Source: JACVRW01 sp038323835 (lineage in GTDB: Bacteria > Actinomycetota > Thermoleophilia > Solirubrobacterales > Thermoleophilaceae). Taken from it: a stretch of 64,000 bases of DNA. Positions 33,387 to 42,723 of this stretch are shown in pieces. Location: the NCBI GenBank assembly GCA_038323835.1, contig JBBQHI010000014.1, forward strand, positions 1 to 64,000. The letters run 5' to 3'. Made by a program: the position numbers and the translations under genes. Position 1 is the stretch's first letter, and each line of letters begins with the position of its first letter. Below the pieces are notes generated by a model that did not search any database, was not told the origin of the DNA, and saw only the letters and a list, made by a program, of their open reading frames with translations.

Positions 33387-34910
33387 ATGAAGGGCGTCGT
33401 GGCCGCCGGGCACCCGCTCACCGCTCAGGCCGGAGTCGATGCCCTGGGTGCCGGGGGGAACGCGGTGGATGCCGCGGTGGCCTGCGTGCTGATGTCGTTC
33501 GTGGCCGAGTCGCTGCTCACCGGGCCGGGTGCGGGCGGGTTCATGCTGGTGCACACGGCCGAGGGGGAGGACCACCTGCTCGACTTCTTCGTGTCCGCGC
33601 CCGGGCATGGGCTCGACGAGCGCAACCCCGCCGATCTGACTCCGATCGAGGTCCACTTCTCCGAGGACGCCGTCCAGGTGTTCAACGTGGGGCCCTCCTC
33701 CTGCGGGGCCTACGGCACCACGGTTGGCCTCGACGAGGCCCTGTCGCGCTTCGGCAGCATGCCCCTCTCCGCCCTCACCCAGGGCCCGGCCGCAGCCGCA
33801 CGCGCCGGAGTTGAGGTGGTGCCCATGCAGGGTCTCCTCTTCGAGGTGCTCGAGCCGATCGTGCGCTCCACTCCCGAGTGCGAGGCGATCTACGCCCCCG
33901 AGGGCCGCATCCTGCGTGCCGGGGACACGATCCGGCTTCCCGAGCTGGGCGACCTGCTTGATCGCCTCGGCGCCGAGGGTCCCGGCTTCCTCTACGAGGG
34001 CGAGCTGGCGGACCGCATCACGGGCTGGGTGCTCGAGCGCGGTGGCCTCCTCACGTCCGAGGACCTGCGGCGATATCGGGTGGAGGAGCGCAGTCCCGCG
34101 CGGGTGAGCTTCCGCGGCCGTGACGTGCTCACCAATCCGCCACCCTCGTCCGGCGGCATCCTGATCGCGGACGCGCTCGGCATCCTCGAGCGGCTCGACC
34201 GCCCGCACGACGCGGCCGTGGTGGCCGAGGTGATCGCCTCCACGAACCGCGCCCGCGACGCCGAGTTTCTCGACGGCCTGAGCAGCGACGGCTTCCTGGA
34301 AGAGTTCCTGGCCCGGGAGGCGCTCGACACAGTGGCCACGGAGGTGCGCTCCCGGCTCGGGAACACCACGCACATCTCGGTGATGGACGGCGACGGGCGC
34401 TGCGCCACGGTCACCTGCTCGAACGGCTCCTGCTCAGGCGTGGTGGTGCCCGGCACCGGCATGCACCTGAACAACATGCTGGGCGAGCAGGACCTGAACC
34501 CGCTCGGCTACCACCGGCACACGCCGGGCGCGCGAGTGCCGAGCATGATGGCTCCCACCGTCGTGCTGCGCGACGGGCGCCCCGAGCTGGCCCTCGGCTC
34601 CGCGGGCTCCAACCGCATCCGCTCGGCGATCCTCCAGACCATCCTCGGCGTGGTGGACCACGGCCGCTCCGCCGCCGACGCCGTGGTGGCGCCGCGGGTC
34701 CACGTGGAGGGCCGCGAGGTGGATGCCGAGCCCGGGGTGGACGAGGCGCCCCTCCGGCGACTGGAGGAGAACGGCTGGACCGTGCGTCGCTGGGAGGAGC
34801 AGAACCTGTTCTTCGGCGGGGTGCAGGCGGTGGCCCGCAGTCGCGAGACCGGAGAGATGAGCGGCGGCGGGGACCCGCGGCGGGGCGGGGTCGCGGCCGT
34901 GGCCCGCTAG
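33387..34910 (+). CDS. ggt: Gamma-glutamyltransferase family protein
   Basis: A 507-residue member of the gamma-glutamyltranspeptidase family, which self-cleaves before a Thr that becomes the nucleophile. The cleavage region GNTTHISVMD lies near 336, and the oxyanion-type PSMMAPT and GSAGSNRIRSA segments follow. The N-terminal HPLTAQAGVDALGAGGNAVDA is characteristic. There is no signal peptide, so it is cytoplasmic if this start is right; the substrate may differ from glutathione. Confidence 0.9.
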   Translation: MKGVVAAGHPLTAQAGVDALGAGGNAVDAAVACVLMSFVAESLLTGPGAGGFMLVHTAEGEDHLLDFFVSAPGHGLDERNPADLTPIEVHFSEDAVQVFNVGPSSCGAYGTTVGLDEALSRFGSMPLSALTQGPAAAARAGVEVVPMQGLLFEVLEPIVRSTPECEAIYAPEGRILRAGDTIRLPELGDLLDRLGAEGPGFLYEGELADRITGWVLERGGLLTSEDLRRYRVEERSPARVSFRGRDVLTNPPPSSGGILIADALGILERLDRPHDAAVVAEVIASTNRARDAEFLDGLSSDGFLEEFLAREALDTVATEVRSRLGNTTHISVMDGDGRCATVTCSNGSCSGVVVPGTGMHLNNMLGEQDLNPLGYHRHTPGARVPSMMAPTVVLRDGRPELALGSAGSNRIRSAILQTILGVVDHGRSAADAVVAPRVHVEGREVDAEPGVDEAPLRRLEENGWTVRRWEEQNLFFGGVQAVARSRETGEMSGGGDPRRGGVAAVAR

Positions 34911-34962
34911 ATCCTATGGCCGGTGACCCTGTGGGGTTGACCGGCTTTGCTGGAACGCTGCG

Positions 34963-35838
34963 GTGGCTGCGCTCGGCCAGGGGTTCGGCGTCTCCTGTGG
35001 CATGGCCTCGTGGCCCGACGACGGCCCGGCCGTGGACATGCTGCTGCTGCGCGCGGACGTCTCGCTCTACGCGGCGAAGCACGCACGCCAGAGCGGCGAG
35101 GACGCCGAGGCCGGGACGCCCACCGCCCAGGGCGGGTCGAACCGGGAGCCCGAGCGCGCCCAGCTGGAGGCCTACGCCGCGGAGGTTCGCCAGAGCTACG
35201 CGCGCGAGCTGCACAGAACGGAACAGCTGCAGGCAAGCTACCCAGCCACGGTGCAGGCGCTGGCCGCGGCCGTGGAAGCCAAGGACGACTACACCGGAGG
35301 CCACCTCCAGCGCGTCCACTCCCTGGGGCTGCTGCTGGCCAGGAAGCTCGCCCCGAACGAAGCCGGCGACCCGCAGCTCGCCTACGGCTTTCGCCTACAC
35401 GACATCGGCAAGCTGGCGGTCCCGGACTCCGTGCTGGGCAAGCCTGGGAAGCTCACGGCTGAGGAGTGGAGCCTGATTCACACCCACCCCGAGGCGGGCG
35501 CCGGCATCCTGTCGAATGTGCCCTTCCTGGACCGCGCGCTCGAGGTGGTGCTCCACCATCACGAGCGGTGGGACGGCGGCGGGTATCCGGCCGGCCTGGC
35601 CGGCGAGGACATACCGCTCTGGGCCCGGATCTTCGCAGTGGCGGACACCGTGGACGCCATGACCAGCGACCGCCCCTACCGCCAGGGGCTGCCGCTCTCG
35701 GTGACGGTTGAGGAGGTGCTCGCCAAGTCGGGAACCCAGTTCGACCCGGCCTGCGCGCGTGCGCTGTCGCAACTCGACCGCGACGAGATCTCGGCGGCGC
35801 TGGGCTGTGGTCGAGCGCGTGACGGGGTGAGCCCGTGA
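34963..35838 (+). CDS. HD-GYP phosphodiesterase with truncated GGDEF remnant
   Basis: About 291 residues. The first 35 or so (GVSCGMASWPDDGPAVDMLL, RADVSLYAAKHA) match only the C-terminal end of a GGDEF domain; the GGDEF active half is missing. An intact HD-GYP domain follows with HDIGKLAVPD, THPEAGA, HHHERWDGGGYP and the final DAMTSDRPYR, so it could still cleave c-di-GMP. The start (GTG 34963) and expression are doubtful. It looks like a 5'-truncated GGDEF/HD-GYP gene. Confidence 0.7.
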   Translation: MAALGQGFGVSCGMASWPDDGPAVDMLLLRADVSLYAAKHARQSGEDAEAGTPTAQGGSNREPERAQLEAYAAEVRQSYARELHRTEQLQASYPATVQALAAAVEAKDDYTGGHLQRVHSLGLLLARKLAPNEAGDPQLAYGFRLHDIGKLAVPDSVLGKPGKLTAEEWSLIHTHPEAGAGILSNVPFLDRALEVVLHHHERWDGGGYPAGLAGEDIPLWARIFAVADTVDAMTSDRPYRQGLPLSVTVEEVLAKSGTQFDPACARALSQLDRDEISAALGCGRARDGVSP

Positions 35839-35985
35839 CCGAGCGGGACCGAAGCCCCTGGTGGCCGAGGACGACGCCAGCCTGCGCGGGCTCATCAGGC
35901 TGACCCTCGACAGCGGGCACCTAGAGATCCTCGAGGCGGAGACGGGATCACCGCGATCGAGCAGGCGGCCGCTAACCATGGGTCG
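35835..35985 (+). pseudogene. Receiver-domain remnant with frameshifts
   Basis: The translation PLVAEDDASLRGLIRLTLDS is the start of a response-regulator receiver domain. It loses frame after EAETG; shifting the frame restores ITAIEQAAA, the expected continuation. A GTG overlapping the HD-GYP stop would be the original start, but a frameshift separates it from the domain. Everything beyond the first helix pair is gone. Confidence 0.7.
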
Positions 35986-36040
35986 CGACGAGCTCGAGAC
36001 CCAGAGCCAGCTCCGGCGACTTGACAAAGGTCAGGACATA

Positions 36041-36658
36041 TCAGCTATGCATGCTCCCGTTGCCGCGGGAGCGCTCGGCCGCCTTCTCCACCAGCTCGAT
36101 CCGCTCGATCGCCGAGGCGAACAGCCCCGTGAGCGAGTCCAGGCGGTCGCTCTCCGCGCGCTGCTCGAGCAGCGACTGCTTGGCGTCCAGCGCCACGTCC
36201 AGCGTGGCCGCCATGCCGTAGGCGTCCAGGCTGCCCAGCTCCTCGTCCTCCGGCCGGGCCTCGGTGGCGCGCTCCACGAGGTCGCCGTAGGTGGTCCGCA
36301 CGGCCTCGAGCGTCTCGGCGTCGCCATCCAGCTCGTCGTCCAGGAGCGTGACCTCTCCCGCGGGGTAGGGCAGGTCGTCGATTCGGCGCACGAGCCTGAA
36401 GGGGTCGGCTCCCTCCACCAGGATGTTCAGTCGGCCGTCTTCGAAGCGCTCGAGCACGCGTTCGATGCGGGCGGTGCAGCCCACGTCCCGGAGGCCGTCG
36501 TCGGAGAGCCAGATGATCCCGAACTCGCTCTCGTGGTCGAGGCACTCGCCGATCATCACCCGGTAGCGGTCCTCGAAGATGTGGAGCGGGACCTTCTCCT
36601 GGGGCAGCAGCACGAGCCCGAGCGGGAACAGCGGGAGGCTCTCGATCGTGTCGCCCAT
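36041..36658 (-). CDS. Stand-alone LON N-terminal domain protein
   Basis: A 205-residue protein equal to the substrate-binding N-domain of Lon protease: LPLFPLGLVLLPQEKVPLHI, FEDRYRVMI, FGIIWL and the later helical half. The ATPase and protease domains are absent, as usual for this bacterial family. A role in protein quality control is assumed but not shown. It is divergent from hisC. Confidence 0.9.
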   Translation of the reverse strand: MGDTIESLPLFPLGLVLLPQEKVPLHIFEDRYRVMIGECLDHESEFGIIWLSDDGLRDVGCTARIERVLERFEDGRLNILVEGADPFRLVRRIDDLPYPAGEVTLLDDELDGDAETLEAVRTTYGDLVERATEARPEDEELGSLDAYGMAATLDVALDAKQSLLEQRAESDRLDSLTGLFASAIERIELVEKAAERSRGNGSMHS

Positions 36659-36678
36659 CGAGTGCTTAGGCTAGTCCG

Positions 36679-37800
36679 GTGCCGCTGAGGGACGCATTGG
36701 GACGGGTACGGCCGTACCAGCCTGCTCGGCCCATGGCCGAGCTGCAGCGCGACCTCGGGCTGGAGCGGATCGTGAAGCTCTCGTCCAACGAGGGCGCCTT
36801 CGGGCCGCTCCCCGCGGCCGTGGCCGCCTACGAGGCCGCCGCACGCGAGCTGAACCGCTACCCCGACGGAGGCGGCGTGCCGCTGCGCGAGGCGCTGGCC
36901 GAGCGCCACGGCGTGTCCGTGGATCAGGTGGTGCTCGGAAACGGCGCCGACGAGCTGATCCGCCTCTGCGCCGTGGCCACGCTGGAGCCGGGAGACGCGG
37001 CAGCGTTCCCGTGGCCCTCCTTTCCCAGCTACGCCACCGCCGCGGAGTGCAGCGGCGCCGACGCGCTGCGGGTGCCGCTGGCGGGGCGCGCCGCCGATCT
37101 GGGCGCGCTGCTCGAGCGCGCACGCGCGCCGCGCACGAGGCTGGTGTACCTCGCCAATCCCAACAACCCCACCGGGTCCGCCGTGGGGGCCGAGGAGATG
37201 CGCGGCTTTGGGGAAGCGCTGCCCGAGGACGTGCTGTGCGTGCTGGACGAGGCCTACGCGGAGTACGCGGACCCTGAGCCCGAGGGGCCGGCCCTGGTGC
37301 GCGAGGGCCGCCCGCGCCTGTGCGTACTGCGCACGTTCTCCAAGGTCTACGGCCTGGCGGCGCTGCGCATCGGGTACGCGGTGGCCTCGCCCGAGGTGGC
37401 GGACGCGCTCCAGCGGGTGCGCACGATCTTCAACGTGAACCAGCCCGCCCAGGAGGCGGCGCTGGCGGCGCTGGGGGAGACGGCGGCGGTGGCGGAGCGG
37501 GTGGCCCATGCCCGTCGCGCCCGCGGGCGGCTGCACGAGGTGCTGGCCTCGGCCGGACTCGACCCGGAGCCCTCCCAGGCGAACTTCGTGTTCGCCGACG
37601 TGCCCGGTGGAGACGGCGTGAGCCTGGCGCGGCGCCTGCTGGAGGAGGAGGGAATCATGGTGCGCGAGCTGCCGGGCTTCGGCGCTCCGGGCAGCATCCG
37701 GGTCACGGTGGGCACCGACGCGGAGAACGATGCCTTTGCCGAGGCCCTCGGGCGAGTGGTGCTGAGCCCGAGCGGGGGCCCGGCCGTACCCCTTGGGTGA
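36679..37800 (+). CDS. hisC: Histidinol-phosphate aminotransferase family (HisC-like)
   Basis: A 373-residue fold-type I PLP enzyme. The PLP-anchoring Lys is in RTFSKVYGLAALRIGYA near 226, preceded by NPNNPTG and DEAYAEY. HisC converts imidazole acetol phosphate to histidinol phosphate; close relatives act on aromatic amino acids, and without other his genes nearby this cannot be settled. The start is GTG 36679. Its stop overlaps the photolyase start as GTGA. Confidence 0.87.
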   Translation: MPLRDALGRVRPYQPARPMAELQRDLGLERIVKLSSNEGAFGPLPAAVAAYEAAARELNRYPDGGGVPLREALAERHGVSVDQVVLGNGADELIRLCAVATLEPGDAAAFPWPSFPSYATAAECSGADALRVPLAGRAADLGALLERARAPRTRLVYLANPNNPTGSAVGAEEMRGFGEALPEDVLCVLDEAYAEYADPEPEGPALVREGRPRLCVLRTFSKVYGLAALRIGYAVASPEVADALQRVRTIFNVNQPAQEAALAALGETAAVAERVAHARRARGRLHEVLASAGLDPEPSQANFVFADVPGGDGVSLARRLLEEEGIMVRELPGFGAPGSIRVTVGTDAENDAFAEALGRVVLSPSGGPAVPLG

Positions 37801-39191
37801 CGGCTCTCGTCTGGTTCACGCGCGACCTGCGCGTCCACGACCACCCAGCGCTGCGCGCCGCCCTCGACGCCCACGAGCGGGTGATCCCGGTCTTCGTCCT
37901 GGACGACTCGCTGCTCGGCGGCCGTCACCGCTCCGGGCCGCGCACGCAGTTCATGCTCGAGTGCCTGCGCGAGCTCGACGGCGCCCTCGGCGAGCGCGGG
38001 AACGGGCTGGTGCTCCGGCGGGGCCGCGTGCCGGCCGAGCTGGCGAGGCTCGCCGGTGAGGTGGGGGCCGAGGAGGTGCACTTCAGCGCCGACGTTGGCC
38101 CCTACGCGCGGAGGCGCACGGAGGCGGCGCGCGAGGCGCTCGGCGAGCACGGCGCGAAGCTCGTCGGCCACGCCGGCCTGGCGGCCGTGGACGACCTGGC
38201 CGAGATCCGCACTCAGGCCGGGAAGCCCTACACGGTGTTCTCGCCCTTCCACCGCAACTGGCAGGACGCCCCGCGGCGGGACGTGCTGGGCGCGCCGCGC
38301 TTGCTGCCCGCGCTGCCCTCGAAGTTGCGCAAGGGCCGGGTCCCGGCGCTGGAGGCACTTGGCCTCGAACAGGAGGTCGAGGAGCCGCCGACCGGGGGCG
38401 AGGAGGCCGCCCGCGAGCGCCTATCGCGCTTCCTGGCGGACGACGTCCGGAGCTACGCCGCCAACCACGACGCCCTGGGTGAGGACCGCACGTCGCGCCT
38501 TTCCCCCTACCTGCACTTCGGCTGCGTCTCGGTCCGGGAGATCGAGGAGCGGCTGCCGCGGGGGAAGGGCCCGGAGGCCTTCCACCGCCAGCTCTGCTGG
38601 CGCGACTTCTACCAGCACGTTCTGCTCCACTTCCCGCGCAACGCCAGATCGGAGTTCCAGGTGCGCTACCGGGGAAAGATCGGCTGGAGCCATGCCGAGG
38701 GCGACTTCGAGGCCTGGCGCGAGGGGCGCACCGGCTTCCCGCTGGTGGACGCCGGGATGCGTCAGCTGCGGCGCGAGGGATGGATCCACAACCGTGCTCG
38801 GCTGGTGGTGGGCTCCTTCCTGACCAAGGACCTGGGCATCGACTGGCGCTGGGGCGAGCGCTGGTTCATGCGCGTGCTCGTGGACGGCGACGAGGCCAAC
38901 AACAACGGCAACTGGCAGTGGATCGCGTCGGTGGGCACCGACCCGCAACCGGCCTTCAGGAGGATCTACAACCCGGCCCGGCACATGGAGCGCTACGACC
39001 CGAACGGGGACTACGTGAGGCGCTACGTGCCCGAGCTCCGCAACGTGCCCGACGATTACCTGGCCGAGCCCTGGGGCATGCCCGAGGAGCTCCAGCGGGA
39101 GGTGGGCTGCGTGATCGGCGAGGACTACCCGGAGCCGATCGTGGACCACCTGGAGGCGCGCCGGGAGGCGCTGGAGCGCTACCGCGTTTGA
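37797..39191 (+). CDS. phrB: Deoxyribodipyrimidine photolyase (cryptochrome/photolyase family)
   Basis: A 464-residue class I photolyase that repairs UV dimers using FADH. N-terminal antenna domain begins TALVWFTRDLRVHDHPAL. The FAD-binding half shows RLSPYLHFGCVSVRE, CWRDFYQHVL, GFPLVDAGMRQLRREGWIHN and the loop DGDEANNNGNWQW. GTG 37797 overlaps the hisC stop (GTGA), giving the expected length; a longer frame upstream is an artefact. Confidence 0.94.
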   Translation: MTALVWFTRDLRVHDHPALRAALDAHERVIPVFVLDDSLLGGRHRSGPRTQFMLECLRELDGALGERGNGLVLRRGRVPAELARLAGEVGAEEVHFSADVGPYARRRTEAAREALGEHGAKLVGHAGLAAVDDLAEIRTQAGKPYTVFSPFHRNWQDAPRRDVLGAPRLLPALPSKLRKGRVPALEALGLEQEVEEPPTGGEEAARERLSRFLADDVRSYAANHDALGEDRTSRLSPYLHFGCVSVREIEERLPRGKGPEAFHRQLCWRDFYQHVLLHFPRNARSEFQVRYRGKIGWSHAEGDFEAWREGRTGFPLVDAGMRQLRREGWIHNRARLVVGSFLTKDLGIDWRWGERWFMRVLVDGDEANNNGNWQWIASVGTDPQPAFRRIYNPARHMERYDPNGDYVRRYVPELRNVPDDYLAEPWGMPEELQREVGCVIGEDYPEPIVDHLEARREALERYRV

Positions 39192-39202
39192 CTGCCGGGC
39201 CG

Positions 39203-39228
39203 CCGCGCTCAAGCTTCGCTTGCCGCGG
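39203..39228 (+). terminator. Possible hairpin after the photolyase gene
   Basis: CCGCG-CAAGC-TTC-GCTTG-CCGCGG forms an imperfect stem 12 bases after the stop. No T run follows. Confidence 0.4.
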
Positions 39229-39242
39229 TCGATACAAGCCGC

Positions 39243-39560
39243 ATGTCCATCCAGGTGAAAGACGCTCTCGAGAGCGAGGACGGCACCCTGACGCTCGACC
39301 TGTCGCTGGCCGAGGGAGAGGCCCTGAAGGCCTGGCTCCTGAAGCCCGCCGCGGATGGAAGCTCCGCGATCGACGACGAGCACGCAAAGTCGGTGATGGT
39401 CAAGCTGGGTGCCCAGCTCGACTACATCAGTGGTGTTGCCCTGGTTCGCGAGGAGCTGGAGGAGGCGGGCTTCGACACCGAGCCGCTCAGCAACGAGCAG
39501 ATTGCTGAGCTCGGTCGCCGGATCGCCGACTCTCCCATCCGCCGGTACTCCGGCAACTAG
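39243..39560 (+). CDS. Hypothetical protein (105 aa)
   Basis: A small acidic protein with no transmembrane segment or known motif. The N-terminal half is beta-prone (GTLTLDLSLAEGEALKAWLL) and the C-terminal half helical (SNEQIAELGRRIADSPIRRYS). Its size, lone ATG start and GC-rich third positions support a real gene. Function unknown. Confidence 0.65.
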   Translation: MSIQVKDALESEDGTLTLDLSLAEGEALKAWLLKPAADGSSAIDDEHAKSVMVKLGAQLDYISGVALVREELEEAGFDTEPLSNEQIAELGRRIADSPIRRYSGN

Positions 39561-39594
39561 TCCCTAGGGACGGAGGGCCCGCTACGGTCGCCCA

Positions 39595-40830
39595 GTGGCG
39601 ACCGTAGCCCCAACCGTCCCCTCAGGGCCGACGCACGTTGCCGTCGTGTCCTTTCTGGCTGCCCGGGCCGCGCCCACCGGCGGCTTCTGGGTGGCACTCG
39701 CCGGGGGTGTGGCATTGGCCCGCGTGGCCGAGCGCCGCGGTGCCCGGCAGGGCTTCGGGGCCAGCGTAGCCGCGATGCTCGAGACCGTGGCCATCATCGG
39801 GCCCGCGCGTTTCGCCGTGCCGCTGACCCAGGCCATGACGGCGCCCATGCTCGGGCGCCTCGAGGCGAGAGGCACTCCGCTCCCGCTCCAGTTCCTGGCC
39901 TGTCTGGTGCTGCGCCTGATCCACAACACGGCCACCACCGCCTTCTTCATCTGGGTGATCACCGGCGGGCTCGACGCCTACGCCGGGACCTACGACGCGC
40001 TCGGGGGGCACCTCGGGCTCGAGGTCGGGGAGACGGGCGCGCTGGCTCTGACCGCGGCCGGCCTGGTGGGGTGGGGGCTCTTCGCCTCCGCCGTGCAGGT
40101 GGTGGTCTACCGCCGCGGGCTCCGGAACTGGGACGCCATCCAGGAGGCGGCACCCGCCGAGGTCCCGGTCGTGACGAGCACGTCGCGCCAGGAGGCGCGC
40201 CCGCACGCCGGCCGGTTCGACCCGCGCAGCGTCTCGCTGGCCGCGGCCGTGGCCTTCGGGCTTCTGCTCTCCGGCACCTCGTGGGAGCTCCTCGGCGCCG
40301 TGGCCGCGTGGCTCGCGCTGGCGGCGGTGGTGGCGCGCGGGGACGGCTCGGTGGTGCCCACCGGCCTCGCCTTCTGTGCCGCGCTGGCCGGGGGCGCGTT
40401 CCTGTTCGGCCTGGTGGGCGGCCTCGGCCTCGACACCGCGGCCCGGCGCGCCGCAAGGGCGGGCCTGCTGGTGCTGGTGGCCACCTGGCTGCGGGCGGCC
40501 GCCGGGTCCGGTGGGCTGCGGGAGGTGGGCCGGCGCGCGCTCGGCAAGCTACGCCGGTTGCCCGCGATGCCCGAGGCCTCGCAGGCGCTCGAGGGGATCG
40601 CCTCGGAGGGCCGGCTGACGAGCGCGGCACGGTCGCTCGCGGCATCGCTGCGAGACACCCCCACCCGCGCGCTGCCTCTGGCGGACGCCGTGCTCGGGTG
40701 GGTGGTGCGGGAGGCCGGCGCGGAGTCGCAGCCGCCCCCGGCGCGGTCCGAGCGGAGGCTGCGGATTCGGGCGCTCGACGTGGCGCTGCTGGTGCTGGCC
40801 GCCGCGCCGGCCCTGGTGCTCGCGGGCTAG
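39595..40830 (+). CDS. Membrane protein of unknown function (411 aa)
   Basis: About 8 hydrophobic segments, with paired helices in each half and an amphipathic Arg-rich cytoplasmic stretch at 300-350 (LREVGRRALGKLRRLPAMPE). The N-terminal region LETVAIIGPARFAVPLTQ, AMTAPMLGRL and the C-terminal hydrophobic end ALDVALLVLAAAPALVLAG stand out. No family is recognised. GTG 39595 is used as the start, 34 bases after the previous gene. Confidence 0.65.
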   Translation: MATVAPTVPSGPTHVAVVSFLAARAAPTGGFWVALAGGVALARVAERRGARQGFGASVAAMLETVAIIGPARFAVPLTQAMTAPMLGRLEARGTPLPLQFLACLVLRLIHNTATTAFFIWVITGGLDAYAGTYDALGGHLGLEVGETGALALTAAGLVGWGLFASAVQVVVYRRGLRNWDAIQEAAPAEVPVVTSTSRQEARPHAGRFDPRSVSLAAAVAFGLLLSGTSWELLGAVAAWLALAAVVARGDGSVVPTGLAFCAALAGGAFLFGLVGGLGLDTAARRAARAGLLVLVATWLRAAAGSGGLREVGRRALGKLRRLPAMPEASQALEGIASEGRLTSAARSLAASLRDTPTRALPLADAVLGWVVREAGAESQPPPARSERRLRIRALDVALLVLAAAPALVLAG

Positions 40831-40928
40831 TGTCCTGATTCGGAAGTTCGGCATCAGCTTGCCGAGTGGCTGACCGTCACGCAGGTCCAGACGCCGGGAA
40901 GGTGCGCTCGAACTGGCGACTCAGGGCA

Positions 40929-41834
40929 CTAAGCCGGCCTGCGTGCGGAGATCAGCAGGTTGTAGAAGAGCGCGGCCGGCAGCCGCTGCTCGAGCAGCGA
41001 GCGGTCCAGCGACTGGAGCAGGAGATAGCCGCGGTAGGCGTACATCCGCCACGCGTGGGGGATGTCCTCGGGCACGGCCGTGGCCTCGAGAGCGCGGTTG
41101 GCCCATCCGAACAGCGACGCGGCCAGCTCCTCGCCGCTCACGCGCACCCGCTCGAGGCCCGCGCCGCGGGCGTGGGCGGCCAGGGTGCCCGGCGTAAACG
41201 CGTGCACATCCACCACCTGCTCCAGCCGGCCCTCCTCGTCCGCGCCGCCGCTACCGTCGCCGTAGTGGCGCTCGCCGGCGCCGATCAGCGCCCGCCAGAG
41301 CGGAGCCACGGCGTGGGCGCCGCGCTTGGGCATCTGGGCCAGGCGGTCGCCGTAGCGTGAGGGCTCGCCGCAGAAGGCCACCGCTCCGCCCGGTCGCAGC
41401 ACGCGCCGGAACTCGCGAAACGCCGCGTCCAGGTCGGGCAGGTGGTGGAGCACGGCGTGCCCCACCACGAGGTCGAAGGACTCGTCCTCGAAGGGCAGCT
41501 CGGACGCCTCGCAGGCCGCGGTCTCCACGTCCACGCCCAGGCGGGCGGCCGATGCAGAGAGCACGTCGAGCATGCCGGGCGAGATGTCGGTGGCCACCCC
41601 CTCGTCCACCAGCCCGGCGCGCATCAGGTTCAGGAGGAAGTAGCCGGTCCCGGCCCCGATCTCGAGCGCCCGGGGGTAGTAGGTGGGCGCCGCGCCCAGA
41701 GCCTTGCGGAGCTTCCCGACCACCTGGCGCTCGCCCTCGGCGTCGTAGCTGATGCCCCACTTGGCGTCGTAACCGTCGGCGGCGAGGTCGTGGTAGCGCG
41801 TGTTGGCGGTCCGGATCTGCTGGGCGGCCTCCAT
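40929..41834 (-). CDS. Class I SAM-dependent methyltransferase
   Basis: A 301-residue enzyme with the SAM motif ALEIGAGTGYF near 57, acidic motif VATDISPGML, motif SFDLVVGHAVLHHLPD and LRPGGAVAFCGEP. The type resembles ubiquinone/menaquinone or small-molecule methyltransferases; the acceptor is unknown. It is separated from the next methyltransferase gene by a tandem repeat and is transcribed away from it. Confidence 0.85.
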   Translation of the reverse strand: MEAAQQIRTANTRYHDLAADGYDAKWGISYDAEGERQVVGKLRKALGAAPTYYPRALEIGAGTGYFLLNLMRAGLVDEGVATDISPGMLDVLSASAARLGVDVETAACEASELPFEDESFDLVVGHAVLHHLPDLDAAFREFRRVLRPGGAVAFCGEPSRYGDRLAQMPKRGAHAVAPLWRALIGAGERHYGDGSGGADEEGRLEQVVDVHAFTPGTLAAHARGAGLERVRVSGEELAASLFGWANRALEATAVPEDIPHAWRMYAYRGYLLLQSLDRSLLEQRLPAALFYNLLISARRPA

Positions 41835-41850
41835 GCGCGGGGAAGCCTAG

Positions 41851-41932
41851 GGGAGGAGCGCAGGCCGGGCGAGCACCGGACCACTCAGGGAGGAGCGCAG
41901 CCCGATCGATGTTCGGGCGAGCACCGGACCAC
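41851..41932. repeat. Two tandem dispersed repeats between divergent methyltransferase genes
   Basis: Copy A (41851-41885) has a short centre CAGGCCGGGCGAGC; copy B (41888-41932) has the full stem CCCGATCGATGTTCGGG. Both end GAGCACCGGACCAC. They fill the shared upstream region of two divergent genes, so they could influence both promoters. Confidence 0.75.
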
Positions 41933-41955
41933 TCTCTCCATAGACTGCCCGCGGC

Positions 41956-42723
41956 GTGACCGAAGCCACTGTTCAGCGGGACCAGCCCGACGGGGTCCCG
42001 CCGCTCGCCCTGACCGGCGAGCGGACCATGCCAGACGTGCCCGCGGAGAACTACTGGTACCGGCGCCACCTGGCCGTGTACGAGTGGATTGCTGACCGCT
42101 GCAACGGGCTCGAGGTGGTGGATATGGCCTGCGGCGAGGGCTACGGCACCGCGGTGCTGGCCCGGCGGGCCCGCGTGGTGACCGGGGTGGATGCCAACCC
42201 GGACGCCCACGAGCACGCCCGGCTCAAGTACACGCGCCCGGGTATCCACTTCGTCCGCGACCTGGTGGAGAACTATCGCGAGGAGACCGACGCGGTGGTG
42301 TTCCTCCAGACCATCGAGCACGTGGAGCGCCCCGAGGAGGTGCTGATGCACTTCCGCTCGCTGCTGCGTCCCGGCGGCGCGGTGTACCTCTCCACCCCGA
42401 ACCTGCTCACGCTTGCCCCGCCCGGAGCGGACAAGTCCGACAACCCCTTCCACCTGCGCGAGTACCGCGCCGAGGAGTTCAGGGCGCTGTGCGCGTCGGT
42501 GTTCGAGCGGGTTGAGCTCTACGGGCTCTTCCACGCCCGCAAGCTCCGCGCGCACGAGGTGGCCCTGCGGGGGGGCTGGGACCGCGTGCACGCCGCGCTC
42601 GGAATCACCAAGCCGTTCTACGACCGCTTCACCCCCGCCATCGACGCCCGCGACTTCGCGCTGCGCACCGGCGGGCTGGACCGGGCGCTCGACTTCGTGG
42701 CCGTGCTCCGCGAGAACTCCTAG
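41956..42723 (+). CDS. Class I methyltransferase of a polysaccharide cluster
   Basis: A 255-residue SAM enzyme: EVVDMACGEGYGTAVL, VTGVDANPDAHEHA, VVFLQTIEHVERPEE and LRPGGAVYLSTPN. It is followed within one base by a GH57 branching enzyme and then a GT4 glycosyltransferase. The same order (methyltransferase, GH57, GT4) is found in the mycobacterial Rv3030-Rv3032 region linked to methylglucose lipopolysaccharide. A sugar O-methyltransferase is therefore a fair inference. Start GTG 41956. Confidence 0.83.
   Translation: MTEATVQRDQPDGVPPLALTGERTMPDVPAENYWYRRHLAVYEWIADRCNGLEVVDMACGEGYGTAVLARRARVVTGVDANPDAHEHARLKYTRPGIHFVRDLVENYREETDAVVFLQTIEHVERPEEVLMHFRSLLRPGGAVYLSTPNLLTLAPPGADKSDNPFHLREYRAEEFRALCASVFERVELYGLFHARKLRAHEVALRGGWDRVHAALGITKPFYDRFTPAIDARDFALRTGGLDRALDFVAVLRENS

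Noticed and set aside
40831..40928. A possible micro-gene or remnant in the gap ending GGGCACTAAG
   Set aside because: It has no ATG with a Shine-Dalgarno in the right frame, and the triplets before CAC-TAA do not fit the aromatic-Arg pattern.
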